Part shown: positions 7,652-15,712 of the stretch, one piece after another | Layout of the letters: the number at the start of each line of letters is the position of its first letter | Numbering within the stretch: position 1 is the first letter of the stretch | DNA from: Gaiella sp038230035 | Lineage (GTDB): Bacteria > Actinomycetota > Thermoleophilia > Gaiellales > Gaiellaceae | Assembly (NCBI GenBank): GCA_038230035.1 | Contig: JBBRNX010000002.1 | Coordinates: forward strand, 116,336-180,335 | Direction: 5' to 3' | DNA: 64,000 nucleotides | The notes under the pieces: model-generated | Databases searched by the model: none | What the model was told of the DNA's origin: nothing | What the model saw: the letters and a program-made list of their open reading frames with translations, nothing else | Translations under genes and position numbers: made by a program

Positions 7652-10069
7652 ATGACCAGAGCCTTCGCCATCGCCGTTCTCGTCGCTGCGACCCTGGTTG
7701 GTGTCGCCACCCAGCCCAGTCGTCAGAACCGCGTAGGAGCGTCGACCGCGGCCGAAGTGATCGTGACGCTCAGCGCGCCCGCGCTCTCTCACGGGGACAG
7801 TCCGGTGGCGAAGCGCAATCTCGCGCGTGCCCAGGCGGCGTTCACGACAGCTCTCCGTCACATCGTTCCTGCCGCCCGGATCCGTTGGCGCTACCGCATC
7901 ACGCTCGACGGCGCAGCGGTTGTGTTGCCCGAACGCGACATCCGGCTGCTCGCGGCACTACCCGGGGTGCGCGACGTGTATCGCTCGGGGCACTACGAGT
8001 TGCTGACCGGACCTGCGGGCGGTCAGATCGGGGCGCCGCAGCTCTGGGCACCGGGTCTCGCGAACGCCGGGGATGGGATCAGGATCGGGATCATCGACGG
8101 TGGCGTCGATCAGACCCATCCGTTCTTCGACCCGAAGGGCTACACGATGCCGGCCGGGTTCCCAAAAGGCCAGGTCGCGTTCACGACGGCGAAGGTCATT
8201 GTCGCGCGCTCGTTTCCGCCTCCCGGCCCGACGACCGCCGCTGAGCGCGCTCCATTCGACGCGAAGTCTTCTAGCTCGGAGCACGGGACGCACGTCGCGG
8301 GAATCGCCGCGGGCAACGCGAACACTGCCGCCGCAGGCGGCGCGCTCATCTCGGGTGTCGCGCCTCGCGCCTACATCGGCAACTATCGTGCGTACACGAT
8401 CCCGACCGACAGCGGCGTCGGCGAGGACGGCAACGCGCCCGAAGTGGTCGCAGCGATCGAGGCGGCGGTCGCCGACGGCATGGACGTGATCAACCTCTCG
8501 ATTGGTGAGGCGGAGACAGAGCCTTCGCGGGACCCGATCGCGCTCGCGCTCGACGGTGCCGCTGCGGCCGGCGTCATCCCAGTGGTCGCTGCAGGAAACG
8601 ACTACGGCGAGTTCGGCCACGGCTCGCTGACCTCCCCGGGCTCCTCCGCCAACGCGATCACAGTGGGCGCGGTCACCACGGCCGATTTCGGATCCGCAGG
8701 CGTGATCGCCGACTTCTCGTCGTCCGGACCGACGCCGCTCTCGCTTCGCCTCAAGCCGGATGTGGCGGCACCGGGCGTCGGCATCCTCTCCTCGATCCCG
8801 AACGGCTGGGGAGAGCTGTCCGGAACGAGCATGGCGTCGCCGCACGTCGCCGGTGGCGCCGCACTTCTACGCCAACGCCACCGCGACTGGACGGTCGAGC
8901 AGGTCAAGTCGGCGCTCGTCGCGACCGGCGACGACGCATGGGCGAGCGATACCCGTACGACGCCAGCCCTCCCGACGCGTGTCGGGGGCGGCGTCATCGA
9001 CCTTCCGCGCGCCGACCAGACGCTGCTCTTCACCGAGCCGAGCTCGCTGTCGTTCGGTCTCGTGCGCGCAGGGTCGGGTGCATCGACCCAGGTTGCCCTG
9101 GCAGACGCGGGCGGTGGGGCAGGTATTTGGACGGTCGCCGTTGAGCAGTTCGGTGCGGCAGGCGGGCTGACGATCACGGTGCCGCCGAGCGTCGCCGCTC
9201 CCGGTTCATTCACGATTGGCGTTGCGACCGAGGCGAACGCGGCCGAACGCGACGTTAGCGGCTACGTGATCCTCGCCAAGGACACGCAGACACGCCGCGT
9301 CCCGTTCTGGCTGCGTATTACTCGACCCGTCCTCGGGAGCGAACCGTTCGTCAGGCTCGCACGCCCCGGTCTCTACAGAGCCGACACACGCGGCGGAGCG
9401 AGCCGCGTGTCCGAGTTCCGCTACCCCGGGGTGCCTGGGAGCCCGGCATTGCCGGCAACCTTGAGTGGACCCGAACGGGTCTTCCGGGTCAGCGTGCCGG
9501 CCCGGGTCGCGAACTTCGGTGTCGCGATCGTCTCCACACAGCCGGGAGCTCGTATCCAGCCGCGAGTCGTTGCTGGCGCCGACGAGAACCGCTTGACGGG
9601 CTATGCGGGACTACCCATCGTGCTCAACCCGTACCTCGCCGGCTTCAACGACGCCGTCGCAAGCGCAGGTGCGCTCCTTCCCGCCGCGGGTCAATACTCG
9701 ATCGTCTTCGACAGCCCGACAGCCGAGGGCGCCGGGTCGTTCACCTTCCGCTTCTGGATCGACGACGTCACACCACCGACCGCTAAGCTGCAGGAGCGGC
9801 GGGTCGGGCGAGGCGTTCCGCTCGTCGTGCGAATCGCCGATACGCAGTCCGGCGTCGATCCGCAGACGATCGTCGCCCGCATCGACGGTGCCACACGTGC
9901 CGTGTCTTTCGGAGGCGCCAAGGCGCGGATCGACATCCGAGGTCTCGCAGCCGGGCGCCATCGCCTGCAGTTCCAGGTCTCCGACTACCAGGAGACGCGC
10001 AATATGGAGAACGTCGCCGCGGTCCTGCCGAACACACGCCGGCTGCAGGCGACGATCGTCGTCCGTTAG
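7652..10069 (+). CDS. secreted subtilisin-family (S8) serine protease
   Basis: An 805-residue exported protease. ATG 7652 gives a hydrophobic signal segment at residues 3-20; the longer open frame upstream runs into the tRNA and is not used. A propeptide-like region covers about 35-120. The catalytic triad is visible: Asp149 in GIIDGGVD, His211 in EHGTHVAGIAAG and Ser393 in GTSMASPHVAGGAALL, with the oxyanion Asn in VAAGND near 316. The following 400 residues are beta-rich: a Fn3-like region with a LSFGLVRAG start near 470 and further sandwich domains to the C-terminus, common in extracellular S8 enzymes. The role is extracellular protein degradation. Its stop overlaps the convergent small gene by two bases. 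Confidence 0.93.
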   Translation: MTRAFAIAVLVAATLVGVATQPSRQNRVGASTAAEVIVTLSAPALSHGDSPVAKRNLARAQAAFTTALRHIVPAARIRWRYRITLDGAAVVLPERDIRLLAALPGVRDVYRSGHYELLTGPAGGQIGAPQLWAPGLANAGDGIRIGIIDGGVDQTHPFFDPKGYTMPAGFPKGQVAFTTAKVIVARSFPPPGPTTAAERAPFDAKSSSSEHGTHVAGIAAGNANTAAAGGALISGVAPRAYIGNYRAYTIPTDSGVGEDGNAPEVVAAIEAAVADGMDVINLSIGEAETEPSRDPIALALDGAAAAGVIPVVAAGNDYGEFGHGSLTSPGSSANAITVGAVTTADFGSAGVIADFSSSGPTPLSLRLKPDVAAPGVGILSSIPNGWGELSGTSMASPHVAGGAALLRQRHRDWTVEQVKSALVATGDDAWASDTRTTPALPTRVGGGVIDLPRADQTLLFTEPSSLSFGLVRAGSGASTQVALADAGGGAGIWTVAVEQFGAAGGLTITVPPSVAAPGSFTIGVATEANAAERDVSGYVILAKDTQTRRVPFWLRITRPVLGSEPFVRLARPGLYRADTRGGASRVSEFRYPGVPGSPALPATLSGPERVFRVSVPARVANFGVAIVSTQPGARIQPRVVAGADENRLTGYAGLPIVLNPYLAGFNDAVASAGALLPAAGQYSIVFDSPTAEGAGSFTFRFWIDDVTPPTAKLQERRVGRGVPLVVRIADTQSGVDPQTIVARIDGATRAVSFGGAKARIDIRGLAAGRHRLQFQVSDYQETRNMENVAAVLPNTRRLQATIVVR

Positions 10070-10296
10070 CGGCGGCGGTCCCGCTCGTCGATCGTCGGCA
10101 GCTCGGCGAGGTCGCGTTCGACACTGGCGACGAACTCCTCGTCGTCGGTCTTGATCAGCCTGAGGCTCGCCTTGCGCTGTTCCCTCTCCCGACGCCGCCT
10201 GGCATCCGCGCCGACCACGGCTTGGATGCGCGACCACTCCGCAGCGACGACGAGCGCCACGGCGAGCGCGACCAGGACGATCCACGGCCAGCTCAC
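10066..10296 (-). CDS. small single-span membrane protein, unknown function
   Basis: Starting at GTG 10296, a 76-residue product has one hydrophobic helix at about residues 3-20 and then a charged cytoplasmic tail rich in Arg, Lys, Asp and Glu (ARRRREREQRKASLRL; SVERDLAELP). The longer upstream frame has no coding character, so the GTG immediately before the helix is preferred. It ends convergently with the subtilase and starts 18 bp from the divergent copper protein. No family recognised. Confidence 0.6.
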   Translation of the reverse strand: MSWPWIVLVALAVALVVAAEWSRIQAVVGADARRRREREQRKASLRLIKTDDEEFVASVERDLAELPTIDERDRRR

Positions 10297-10313
10297 GCTC
10301 CGATTGTAGACCG

Positions 10314-11597
10314 ATGAACTACCATCCGGCCGTGCGCGCGCTCCGCCGAATCGTCCCCTTCGCGCTCGTTGGGTCGATCGCACTCCTGGCGCCTGGCCGA
10401 GCCCACGCCGGAACCCAGACGCTCGTCTTCACGACGCCGGCAATCAGTGTCCCCGGCTACGGCGTCGTCACGAAGCCGATGCTTGTCGACTCGCCTCGCG
10501 TGGATGGCTACGTCGTGGGCCTGACGGCTGAGATCGTCGATGCGAAAGGTCGCGTCCAGGGTCGGAGCAAGGTGATGCTCCACCACATCGTCTTCGGGAA
10601 GATCGGTGTCGCCGATACGACGTGCGGCGGCAGCGCCCAGCGGTTCTACGCCGAAGGCGAAGAGCGAACGGCGCTTCGCCTCCCGGCCGGCTACGGGCTG
10701 CCGAACAAGGGGACCGATCGCTGGTACCTGCTCTACATGCTGATGAATCACAAGCCCCAGACGCTCACCGGCTATGTCCGCTACACGGTGAAGTACGTCA
10801 CCGGCGAGACGCTGATCCCCGTTTCGCCCGTGTGGCTCGACGTCCGGAACTGCACCGGCTTCGATCCGTCGTTCGACGTTCCGGGCACCGGGAAGCGCTT
10901 CTCCGCGTACGTCAGGACGATGGACTGGACAGCGCCGACGAGCGGCCGCATCGTCGCCGCCGGCGGTCATCTCCATGGCGGAGGGATCAGGCTCGAACTG
11001 CACAACACGACCTGCGGGAGCACGCCCTTCGTGTCGGAGCCGACCTGGGGCGGGCCGGTTCCGCATCCGATCCTTCACGAGCCCGGCCCGACGCACATGT
11101 CGCAGTTCACGAGCGCTGAGGGGATCCCGGTTGCGGCCGGGCAAACCCTCAGACTGACCGCCGTGTACGACAACGGTGCACCGCACACGCGGACGATGGG
11201 AATCATGATCCTGTATCTCGCAGCAGGTCAGGTGACCGGCTGTGGCGCGACGCCGAAGCTCGACGTCGATCTCGGCCACCCCTCATACCCGCCGGTCTTC
11301 ACGTTTCCCCTGCCGCTCCAGCCCGTCGGCAAGGTCGCGCGCGGTGTCACGTCGAGCAACGTCGAGGGGTTCGGCTTCGAACACCCGCTCGTATCGCTCG
11401 CGCTGGGCACGACGTTCACCTGGGAGTTCAGCGGCTCGATCCTGCACGACGTCACGCTCGTGAGCGGGCCGGTTGGTTTCTCGTCGCCGTGGACACTCGC
11501 TGGCTCGTACTCGCACCGCTTCACGCGCCGCGGCGTCTACAAGCTCTTCTGCTCGCTCCATCCGGCGCAGATGAGCCAGATCATCGTCGTTCGTTAG
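10314..11597 (+). CDS. secreted copper protein: PHM-like/SURNod19-type domain plus C-terminal cupredoxin
   Basis: 427 residues with a signal peptide (residues 12-32, ending near AHA). The first 300 residues carry histidine motifs resembling the two-domain copper fold of type II ascorbate-dependent monooxygenases and SURNod19 proteins: MLHHIVF near 84-90, GGHLHGGG near 219-226 and a Met-rich TMGIM near 290. The last 75 residues are a plastocyanin-like domain with a complete type I copper set: HDVTL His, then Cys-x-x-His-x-x-x-x-Met in FCSLHPAQM. The protein should be extracytoplasmic and bind copper at two kinds of site. Enzymatic activity (monooxygenase) versus electron carrier or copper storage cannot be decided here. 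Confidence 0.72.
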   Translation: MNYHPAVRALRRIVPFALVGSIALLAPGRAHAGTQTLVFTTPAISVPGYGVVTKPMLVDSPRVDGYVVGLTAEIVDAKGRVQGRSKVMLHHIVFGKIGVADTTCGGSAQRFYAEGEERTALRLPAGYGLPNKGTDRWYLLYMLMNHKPQTLTGYVRYTVKYVTGETLIPVSPVWLDVRNCTGFDPSFDVPGTGKRFSAYVRTMDWTAPTSGRIVAAGGHLHGGGIRLELHNTTCGSTPFVSEPTWGGPVPHPILHEPGPTHMSQFTSAEGIPVAAGQTLRLTAVYDNGAPHTRTMGIMILYLAAGQVTGCGATPKLDVDLGHPSYPPVFTFPLPLQPVGKVARGVTSSNVEGFGFEHPLVSLALGTTFTWEFSGSILHDVTLVSGPVGFSSPWTLAGSYSHRFTRRGVYKLFCSLHPAQMSQIIVVR

Positions 11598-11633
11598 CGC
11601 ACTCGGTTCCTCACCCGCGCACCCGGCTCCTAA

Positions 11634-11665
11634 TCTTTACTACCTCCACTCTTTACTACCTCCAC
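11634..11665. repeat. two tandem copies of a 16-bp unit
   Basis: TCTTTACTACCTCCAC occurs twice back to back at 11634-11649 and 11650-11665, immediately followed by a CACCA-gag-TGGTG dyad. It sits 37 bp after the copper-protein stop and upstream of the palindrome-flanked mini-locus. AT-richer than its surroundings; function unknown. Confidence 0.6.
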
Positions 11666-11693
11666 CAGAGTGGTGAGCGCTCGGCCACCAATT

Positions 11694-11716
11694 CCTTGTG
11701 TTTCTGTAACACAAGG
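11694..11716. repeat. palindrome copy 1 flanking a small ORF
   Basis: CCTTGTGTT and AACACAAGG form a perfect 9-bp dyad around the loop TCTGT. An almost identical palindrome lies 366 bp away at 12060-12082, differing only in one loop base. It could be a hairpin end of a small mobile unit, an operator or a terminator. Confidence 0.65.
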
Positions 11717-11725
11717 CCACCGGGA

Positions 11726-11989
11726 TCACGGCCCGAGACGTTCATACGCGTGGCGGTGGTTGACGATCACCTCGGCGACATGACCGCGCCGAACGCGCCG
11801 CTCCTCCCTGGCCAGACGCTCGGCTCGTATCAGCCGTCGGACCTGCGCGTAGCTCGGTCGCGGTAGCTCGAGCTCCCGTGCAAGCGCGCCCACTCGGCGG
11901 TTGATCTCAGCTACCGGCTCACGCGAATCGTCGAGCCCCTCGAGCGCAGCAACCAGCCTTTTGTCGATTCGCGGCGCCGACTCGACCAT
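11726..11989 (-). CDS. small basic helical protein inside palindrome-flanked locus
   Basis: Unrecognised 87-residue protein, almost entirely helical by composition, with a strongly basic segment (SYAQVRRLIRAERLAREERRVRRG at residues 46-69) that could contact nucleic acid. No convincing Shine-Dalgarno precedes ATG 11989. A second overlapping minus frame starting inside the palindrome (GTG near 12079) encodes a plausible helix KLAQSRDIWRAIIERW before running into this start, so the true gene may begin upstream with a frameshift. It sits between two near-identical 23-bp palindromes. Confidence 0.4.
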   Translation of the reverse strand: MVESAPRIDKRLVAALEGLDDSREPVAEINRRVGALARELELPRPSYAQVRRLIRAERLAREERRVRRGHVAEVIVNHRHAYERLGP

Positions 11990-12059
11990 CGCTCAATGAT
12001 CGCTCGCCAGATGTCACGGCTCTGCGCCAGCTTCGAAGCAACTCGCGCACGGATCCGTG

Positions 12060-12082
12060 CCTTGTGTTTCAGTAACACAAGG
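12060..12082. repeat. palindrome copy 2 flanking a small ORF
   Basis: CCTTGTGTT, loop TCAGT, AACACAAGG: the same arms as the copy at 11694, extended here by one further G-C pair on the outside. It lies 4 bp beyond the tag stop codon at 12086 and upstream of the small ORF, so it could also act as a terminator for tag. Confidence 0.65.
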
Positions 12083-12085
12083 CAG

Positions 12086-12685
12086 TCAGCCCATCGCCTC
12101 GCGAGCGGTGATCGCCGGCTCGCGGGCGGAACAGCCTTCCCGGTGGTCGTTGACGAGACCCATCGCCTGCATGAACGCATAGACGGTCGTCGGTCCGACG
12201 AACGTCCAACCTCGCCTCTTCAGATCCTTCGCGAGCGCCTTTGACTCGGCTGTCTCGGACATCTCCGTCGGCGCACGCCCCGTCGAAGGCTCGAAGCCCC
12301 ACACGTACGCGGAAAGCGACCCTTCCGCCTCGATGAGCTCGAGACAGCGACGTGCGTTGTTGATCGTCGACTCGATCTTGCCACGATGGCGAACGATCGA
12401 GGCGTCGCCGAGGAGCCGCTCGACATCGGGTGGGCCGAATTGCGCCACCGCGGCGAAGTCGAAGCCCGCAAACGCGGCACGGAACCCCTCCCGCTTGCGC
12501 AGGATCGTGAGCCACGAGAGCCCCGCCTGGAACCCTTCGAGGCAGAGCTTCTCGAACAGCCGCACGTCGTCCGTGACCGGGAATCCCCACTCTTCGTCGT
12601 GGTAGCGGCGGTACTCGTCCGAGGCGGCGCCCCAGCCACAGCGCGCGACCCCGTCTTCGCCGACGACGATCCCCTCCGCGCTCAT
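12086..12685 (-). CDS. tag: DNA-3-methyladenine glycosylase I
   Basis: Base-excision enzyme that removes 3-methyladenine from alkylated DNA. The 199-residue protein carries the TAG zinc snap: Cys16 (ARCGWG), His29 in YHDEEWGFP, and His181/Cys185 in VNDHREGC. The substrate pocket motif EGFQAGLSWLTILRKREGFR is intact. ATG 12685 overlaps the stop of the M24 gene (ATGA). It is therefore the last gene of the long catabolic unit although its function is unrelated; probably it is simply carried by read-through. Confidence 0.93.
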   Translation of the reverse strand: MSAEGIVVGEDGVARCGWGAASDEYRRYHDEEWGFPVTDDVRLFEKLCLEGFQAGLSWLTILRKREGFRAAFAGFDFAAVAQFGPPDVERLLGDASIVRHRGKIESTINNARRCLELIEAEGSLSAYVWGFEPSTGRAPTEMSETAESKALAKDLKRRGWTFVGPTTVYAFMQAMGLVNDHREGCSAREPAITAREAMG

Positions 12686-13794
12686 GCCTTCGCGAAGATC
12701 TTCATCGGCAAGTTCGACAGCGGGACGCCGCCGCCGGCGGTGACGAGCCACGTGTCTTGCATATAGAGGCAGTCGCCGCCGTCCGGCGCGATCGCGTGCG
12801 GGTGCATCGAGAAGATCATGTTCTCGGCAAGCTCGGTGTCGACACCCTCGCCGATCTTCGGATGCTCGATCATCGTCATCCCGATCGAGTGGCCGGTCAC
12901 GTGGCCAAGGAAGTAGCCGCGGTCGAGGAACCCCTTGGCGACCTTGTTGTGAACCTCGTGCGCGGTGGCACCGGCGTGCATCGCGGTCTTCGCGGTCTCG
13001 TAGTACTCGGCGTAGGCGTCCATCATCTCCTGCGTCGGGCCGCTCCAGCCGCCCTCCCGCGCAGCGACAGCGCGCGAGACCTCGACCCAGTGCATTCCCG
13101 GCCCGGCGATCTCGAGCGACGGGAGCATGAAATCGCCGAGCCGCTCTGGGCCTCGCGCGATCTTGAACTCTGGTAGCGCCTTGCCGCTCGGCCCGGTCAG
13201 CACCATGTTCATCGTCAACCGACCGCAGCCCTCGGCGACGAAGTACTCCTCGGCCGCGGCCATCACCTCGGCCGCCGACTTCCCCTCCTCGTAGTGCTCG
13301 AAGAAGATCTCGAAGCCGCGCTCGTTGATGCGCACGCTGTCGCGCACCGACGCGAGCTCCGCCTCGCTCTTCACCGCCCGAGCTAGATCGAACTCCAGGT
13401 CGAACGGCACAAGGTCGAGTGCGTCGAGCGCCGCGTGGTCGCGCACTGTCATCACGTAGTCGAGCCCGTAGACCCCGACGCGCTTCCACCCTGCGCTTCG
13501 CGCTTGCTCGGCGATGTGGGTGCCGGGCCGGTCGACGAAGACCTGCTCCAGCTCAGCTGTCCCGTGCTCACCGACGTAGCGTGCTTCGCTCGGGAACACG
13601 ACGAACGCGTCACCATCGGCCGGCAGGACGACGTACGCATAGCGATGCACGATCTGGAAGCCCGAGAGGTATGTGACGGCCCCCTCGAAGCCGGTGTACT
13701 CGGAGCCCGCGACGACTAGCGCGTCGAGCTCGCTCCCGGCCATCGCGGCGCGGGCATTGGCATGGCGTCGCTGCAGCTCGGGACTCAGGTCCAT
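12682..13794 (-). CDS. M24 'pita-bread' family protein with altered metal site, creatinase-like
   Basis: 370 residues from ATG 13794 with the two-domain layout of creatinase/Xaa-Pro aminopeptidase proteins: an N-terminal alpha/beta domain to about 140 and a C-terminal pita-bread domain with GHVTGHSIGM and EHPKIGEG. By hand alignment the metal ligands of true aminopeptidases are not kept. The two Asp positions read Glu (LEIAGPG, WVEVSRA), the EPG-motif Glu reads His (FSMHPHAI) and the last Glu reads Gln (LYMQDTW). This favours a metal-free creatinase-type C-N hydrolase or another non-peptidase over a dipeptidase. It overlaps the reductase gene before it by 10 bp and tag after it by 4 bp. Confidence 0.75.
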   Translation of the reverse strand: MDLSPELQRRHANARAAMAGSELDALVVAGSEYTGFEGAVTYLSGFQIVHRYAYVVLPADGDAFVVFPSEARYVGEHGTAELEQVFVDRPGTHIAEQARSAGWKRVGVYGLDYVMTVRDHAALDALDLVPFDLEFDLARAVKSEAELASVRDSVRINERGFEIFFEHYEEGKSAAEVMAAAEEYFVAEGCGRLTMNMVLTGPSGKALPEFKIARGPERLGDFMLPSLEIAGPGMHWVEVSRAVAAREGGWSGPTQEMMDAYAEYYETAKTAMHAGATAHEVHNKVAKGFLDRGYFLGHVTGHSIGMTMIEHPKIGEGVDTELAENMIFSMHPHAIAPDGGDCLYMQDTWLVTAGGGVPLSNLPMKIFAKA

Positions 13795-14702
13795 GTTGTT
13801 TCGACTCCTTTGATGAGTGCGGTGATGGCGTCGTTGAGCGGCGTCGGCACACCGAGCTCCAGCCCGAAGCGCGCGATGCCGCCGTTCAAGTAGTCGATCT
13901 CCGTCCGCCGGCGTGCCTCGACGTCCTGCAGCATGCTCGCCTTGTGGCCGTACGCGACCTCCGGCCGTGCTGCATGGTCGATCAGCTGCTCGGGATCCAT
14001 ATCGAGCACGATGCCCTGCGCTGCGACGACCGCCTTGCCCTCGTCCACAAGGCCGGTCACGAGAGCGCGCAGTGCGCGGTCCTCGCACACGCGTCCGTGG
14101 GTGAGGCCGGTAAGGGCGCCGATCGGGTTCGTCGAAGCGTTGAAGATCACCTTGCGCCACTGCGCCGGGCGTGCGTCGGCCACGGCGGCTGTTGGCATGC
14201 CGGCCCTCGTACACGCATCGGCCAACTGTGCGATCTCGTCGGCGCGCGCCGGCTGCGGCTCGAACGGCCCCAGCGACGTGTCGCCCTTGACGTCCCACTG
14301 CACGACTCCCGGCTCGAGGATCTTCCCGGCCGGGAAGGTCGTCCCGCGGATCACCCGCTCGACGTGGCCGGCGATCGTCTCCTCGTTCCCGATCCCGTTC
14401 ATCACGGACGCTACAGCGGCATCTCCAAAGGCGTGCGCCGTCGCCGCGATCGCCGCCTCGGCGTGCATCGCCTTCGTCGCCACAATTCCGAAGTCGCACG
14501 GCGGCAGCTCGGCAGCATCGGCCGTCGCGCGGGGATAGCCGAGAGTCTCACCCGCCCCGTGGAGTTGCAATCCGTTCTCGTTGATAGCGTCTACGTGCGC
14601 TTTATTCAGATCGAAAGCCCATACCTCGACATCGTCGAGGCCGGCGAGGTTTGCCGCGAAGAGCGAGCCAACGGCGCCGCAACCGACGATGCAGACCCTC
14701 AC
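13785..14702 (-). CDS. ketopantoate reductase family (PanE/ApbA) NADPH dehydrogenase, copy 1
   Basis: 305 residues from GTG 14702, overlapping the livM stop (GTGA). The N-terminal Rossmann motif is VCIVGCGAVGSLFAANLA. The C-terminal domain has RPAQWRKVIFNASTNPIGALTG, containing the lysine and Asn positions used for 2-keto acid binding. Biochemically the family reduces 2-dehydropantoate or other 2-keto acids with NADPH. Its place between an amino-acid-type importer and a creatinase-like protein, and the presence of a paralogue at 19487-20404 in the same operon, argue for a catabolic role, not pantothenate synthesis. Confidence 0.82.
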   Translation of the reverse strand: MRVCIVGCGAVGSLFAANLAGLDDVEVWAFDLNKAHVDAINENGLQLHGAGETLGYPRATADAAELPPCDFGIVATKAMHAEAAIAATAHAFGDAAVASVMNGIGNEETIAGHVERVIRGTTFPAGKILEPGVVQWDVKGDTSLGPFEPQPARADEIAQLADACTRAGMPTAAVADARPAQWRKVIFNASTNPIGALTGLTHGRVCEDRALRALVTGLVDEGKAVVAAQGIVLDMDPEQLIDHAARPEVAYGHKASMLQDVEARRRTEIDYLNGGIARFGLELGVPTPLNDAITALIKGVETTWT

Positions 14703-15712
14703 GCAGCCTTCTTCCATCGCCAGTCGAAGGAGAACTCCCGGCCACCGGTGATGCCCGACGGACGGAGAATCAAGACGGCTGCCATCAGGGCGCCGACGGC
14801 GACGAGCCGCGTCCCGGTCGGCAGGTCGAGGGTGAACCCGACGTTCACGCCCGACTCGGCCTGCCCGAGAAACGAGTTGAGCCCGCTGATGGCGAGCGCA
14901 CCGATGACGGCTCCCCACAGACTCGTCACGCCGCCGACGACGAGCATCGCGAGGCTGAGAAACGTCAACTCCAGGTACAGGTCGTTCGAGGTGAGCGTGC
15001 CGATCTCGTGGACGTAGAGCGCTCCGGCGAAACCCGAGAGCCCGCCGGAGAGCCCAAAGGCCCAGAGGCGCTGCCGGTGGACGCTGATCCCGACGGCCTG
15101 CGCGGCAGCTGCATCCTCCCGCGTCGCTCGCAACTGGCGCCCGAGACGGGAACGCTGATACACGAAGGCGATCACTACCACGACGAGTGCGCCGACTGTG
15201 ACCTGCAGCATCCCGGACGCCTCCGGGATCGAGGAGAGCGTGCCGGGACCTGGCCCGATCTTCGTCCATTGCTGGAGGATGTTGTGGGTGATCTCGAGCA
15301 CGGCGAAGGTGGCGATGCCTGCCGCGAGCCCAGACAAGCGCATGAGCGCTGCGCCGGCAAAGAGTGCAAAGAGAGCGCCGACGACCGTCGCCAGAGCGAA
15401 CGAGGTGGCGTTTCCGACGGTGTGATCCCGAAGCAACGGAAACGCATCGGGCAGTATCCCGGCCTTTGAATCGGCGGGCACACTCATGATCGCCGCCGTG
15501 TAGGCACCGAGCGCGGCAAAGCTCACGTGACCGAACGAGAGGACGCCCGAGTTTCCGACGAAGACGTAGAGCGCGACGACGACCGCGACAGACACGAGAG
15601 CCGTCTGGAAGTAGATCGCGGTCGCGTTGGACGTGAACGAGCCAACGACCCCGACGAGGGTGACGAGACCTGCAGGCCCGAGCAACTCAAGTCCGACCCG
15701 GCCTCTGGTCAT
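14699..15712 (-). CDS. livM: branched-chain amino acid-type ABC transporter permease LivM
   Basis: 337-residue inner-membrane permease with about nine hydrophobic spans and the family signatures NSGVLSFGHVSFAALGAYTA and the cytoplasmic EAA-like loop RSRLGRQLRATREDAAAAQAVGI cut by the ORF's middle. ATG overlaps the livH stop by 4 bp. With LivH it forms the heterodimeric channel of the importer. Substrate specificity of Liv-type systems is broad (amino acids, amides, urea, aromatic acids), so the name does not fix the ligand. Confidence 0.92.
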   Translation of the reverse strand: MTRGRVGLELLGPAGLVTLVGVVGSFTSNATAIYFQTALVSVAVVVALYVFVGNSGVLSFGHVSFAALGAYTAAIMSVPADSKAGILPDAFPLLRDHTVGNATSFALATVVGALFALFAGAALMRLSGLAAGIATFAVLEITHNILQQWTKIGPGPGTLSSIPEASGMLQVTVGALVVVVIAFVYQRSRLGRQLRATREDAAAAQAVGISVHRQRLWAFGLSGGLSGFAGALYVHEIGTLTSNDLYLELTFLSLAMLVVGGVTSLWGAVIGALAISGLNSFLGQAESGVNVGFTLDLPTGTRLVAVGALMAAVLILRPSGITGGREFSFDWRWKKAA

